A stretch of DNA of 6,139 bases, taken from positions 1-6,139 of the forward strand of contig CAIRMY010000241.1 in assembly GCA_903879775.1 (NCBI GenBank), given 5' to 3'. Position 1 is the stretch's first letter; every line of letters starts with the position of its first letter. Shown here piece by piece: positions 5,790 through 6,139 of the stretch. This DNA is from an uncultured Bacteroidota bacterium. Lineage in GTDB: Bacteria > Bacteroidota > Bacteroidia > NS11-12g > UBA955. The notes under the pieces were generated by a model. That model saw nothing but the letters and a program-made list of their open reading frames with translations, searched no databases and was not told the DNA's origin. Made by a program: the position numbers and the translations under genes.

Positions 5790-6139
5790 ATGCGATTTCT
5801 AAGAAATATATTGGTGATCATATTTGCATTTTCTGCAAATAATGAAATACAAGCCCAGTCGAATCCGGGATTCATGGGCAAAACAGGCTTGGTTCAGTTT
5901 GATTTAACAGGATTGATGGGGAATTTGATTTTTGAAGGACCAGCGTTAAAGGTTAATTATGGTTTTTCATATGAAAAGGCTAGAAATCAAAATTTCGCAT
6001 GGAATTTTGGATACAGCCAAACAAATCAAACCATGGATTACAACATGATTGTTGGTGAATACTTGACTTACTATGACAATGGCCAATATAATAATGTTAG
6101 GGATAAATCATCTTTTGATTATTCATTTTCTGAGTTTAA
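5790..6139 (+). CDS. Exported protein of unknown function, probable outer-membrane beta-barrel (N-terminal fragment)
   Basis: The first 116 codons are present, with no stop before the right edge. The start is set by a perfect ribosome-binding site. The N-terminus MRFLRNILVIIFAFSANNEIQAQ is a signal peptide, with cleavage likely after the AQ at 22-23, a common form in this phylum. The mature part is rich in Gly, Asn, Tyr and Phe. It shows alternating polar/hydrophobic runs such as ALKVNYGFSYEKARNQNFAW (52-71) and WNFGYSQTNQTMDYN, separated by turns, which suggests antiparallel beta-strands of an outer-membrane barrel. The segment GFMGKTGLVQFDL just after the signal resembles the start of several Bacteroidota barrel proteins, but I cannot name a family. 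It follows the M48 peptidase gene by 16 nt on the same strand without an intervening terminator, so the two are probably co-transcribed and may work together at the envelope. Confidence 0.7.
   Translation, partial: MRFLRNILVIIFAFSANNEIQAQSNPGFMGKTGLVQFDLTGLMGNLIFEGPALKVNYGFSYEKARNQNFAWNFGYSQTNQTMDYNMIVGEYLTYYDNGQYNNVRDKSSFDYSFSEF

Overview
The window is AT-rich, its promoter elements resemble the Bacteroidota type (TAnnTTTG), and most gene starts lack a Shine-Dalgarno sequence. A one-subunit di-haem b558-type SdhC directly followed by SdhA, and DnaJ/GrpE/RibE sequences of the Bacteroidota style, point to a member of the Bacteroidota, perhaps a flavobacterium-like lineage. The phylum is fairly secure; the class is inference.

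Left part (1-1482, all minus strand). Read on the minus strand, the order is ribE (riboflavin synthase), a 131-bp gap with a candidate promoter, sdhC (membrane cytochrome b of succinate dehydrogenase), and the first 28 codons of sdhA (flavoprotein), which runs off the left edge. RibE makes the flavin from which the FAD cofactor of SdhA derives, but nothing seen here shows that the two are co-regulated.

Middle (1483-3445). A 95-bp divergent region separates ribE from a plus-strand grpE-dnaJ operon (8-nt gap). It carries a cluster of TGNCA pentamers, including an imperfect palindrome over the presumed -33 element. The operon encodes the nucleotide-exchange factor and J-protein of the DnaK chaperone machine; dnaK itself is not in the window. 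The DnaJ is unusual: only two of the four CxxCxGxG zinc motifs remain, in a pattern matching loss of zinc centre I and retention of zinc centre II. After dnaJ come a perfect TGCCA-N3-TGGCA palindrome and a strong hairpin terminator.

Right part (3446-6139, plus strand). A secreted M48 family zinc metallopeptidase (775 aa) has an intact HExxH catalytic core and about 450 residues of C-terminal sequence that I do not recognise. Sixteen bases later a second exported protein, probably an outer-membrane beta-barrel, begins and runs off the right edge. It has a perfect AAGGAGG ribosome-binding site, the only one at a gene start here. The two look like one transcription unit and may form a cell-envelope module of unknown function. 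This pair and the altered DnaJ are the parts most worth a second look. No RNA genes, insertion sequences, CRISPR arrays or phage features were seen.
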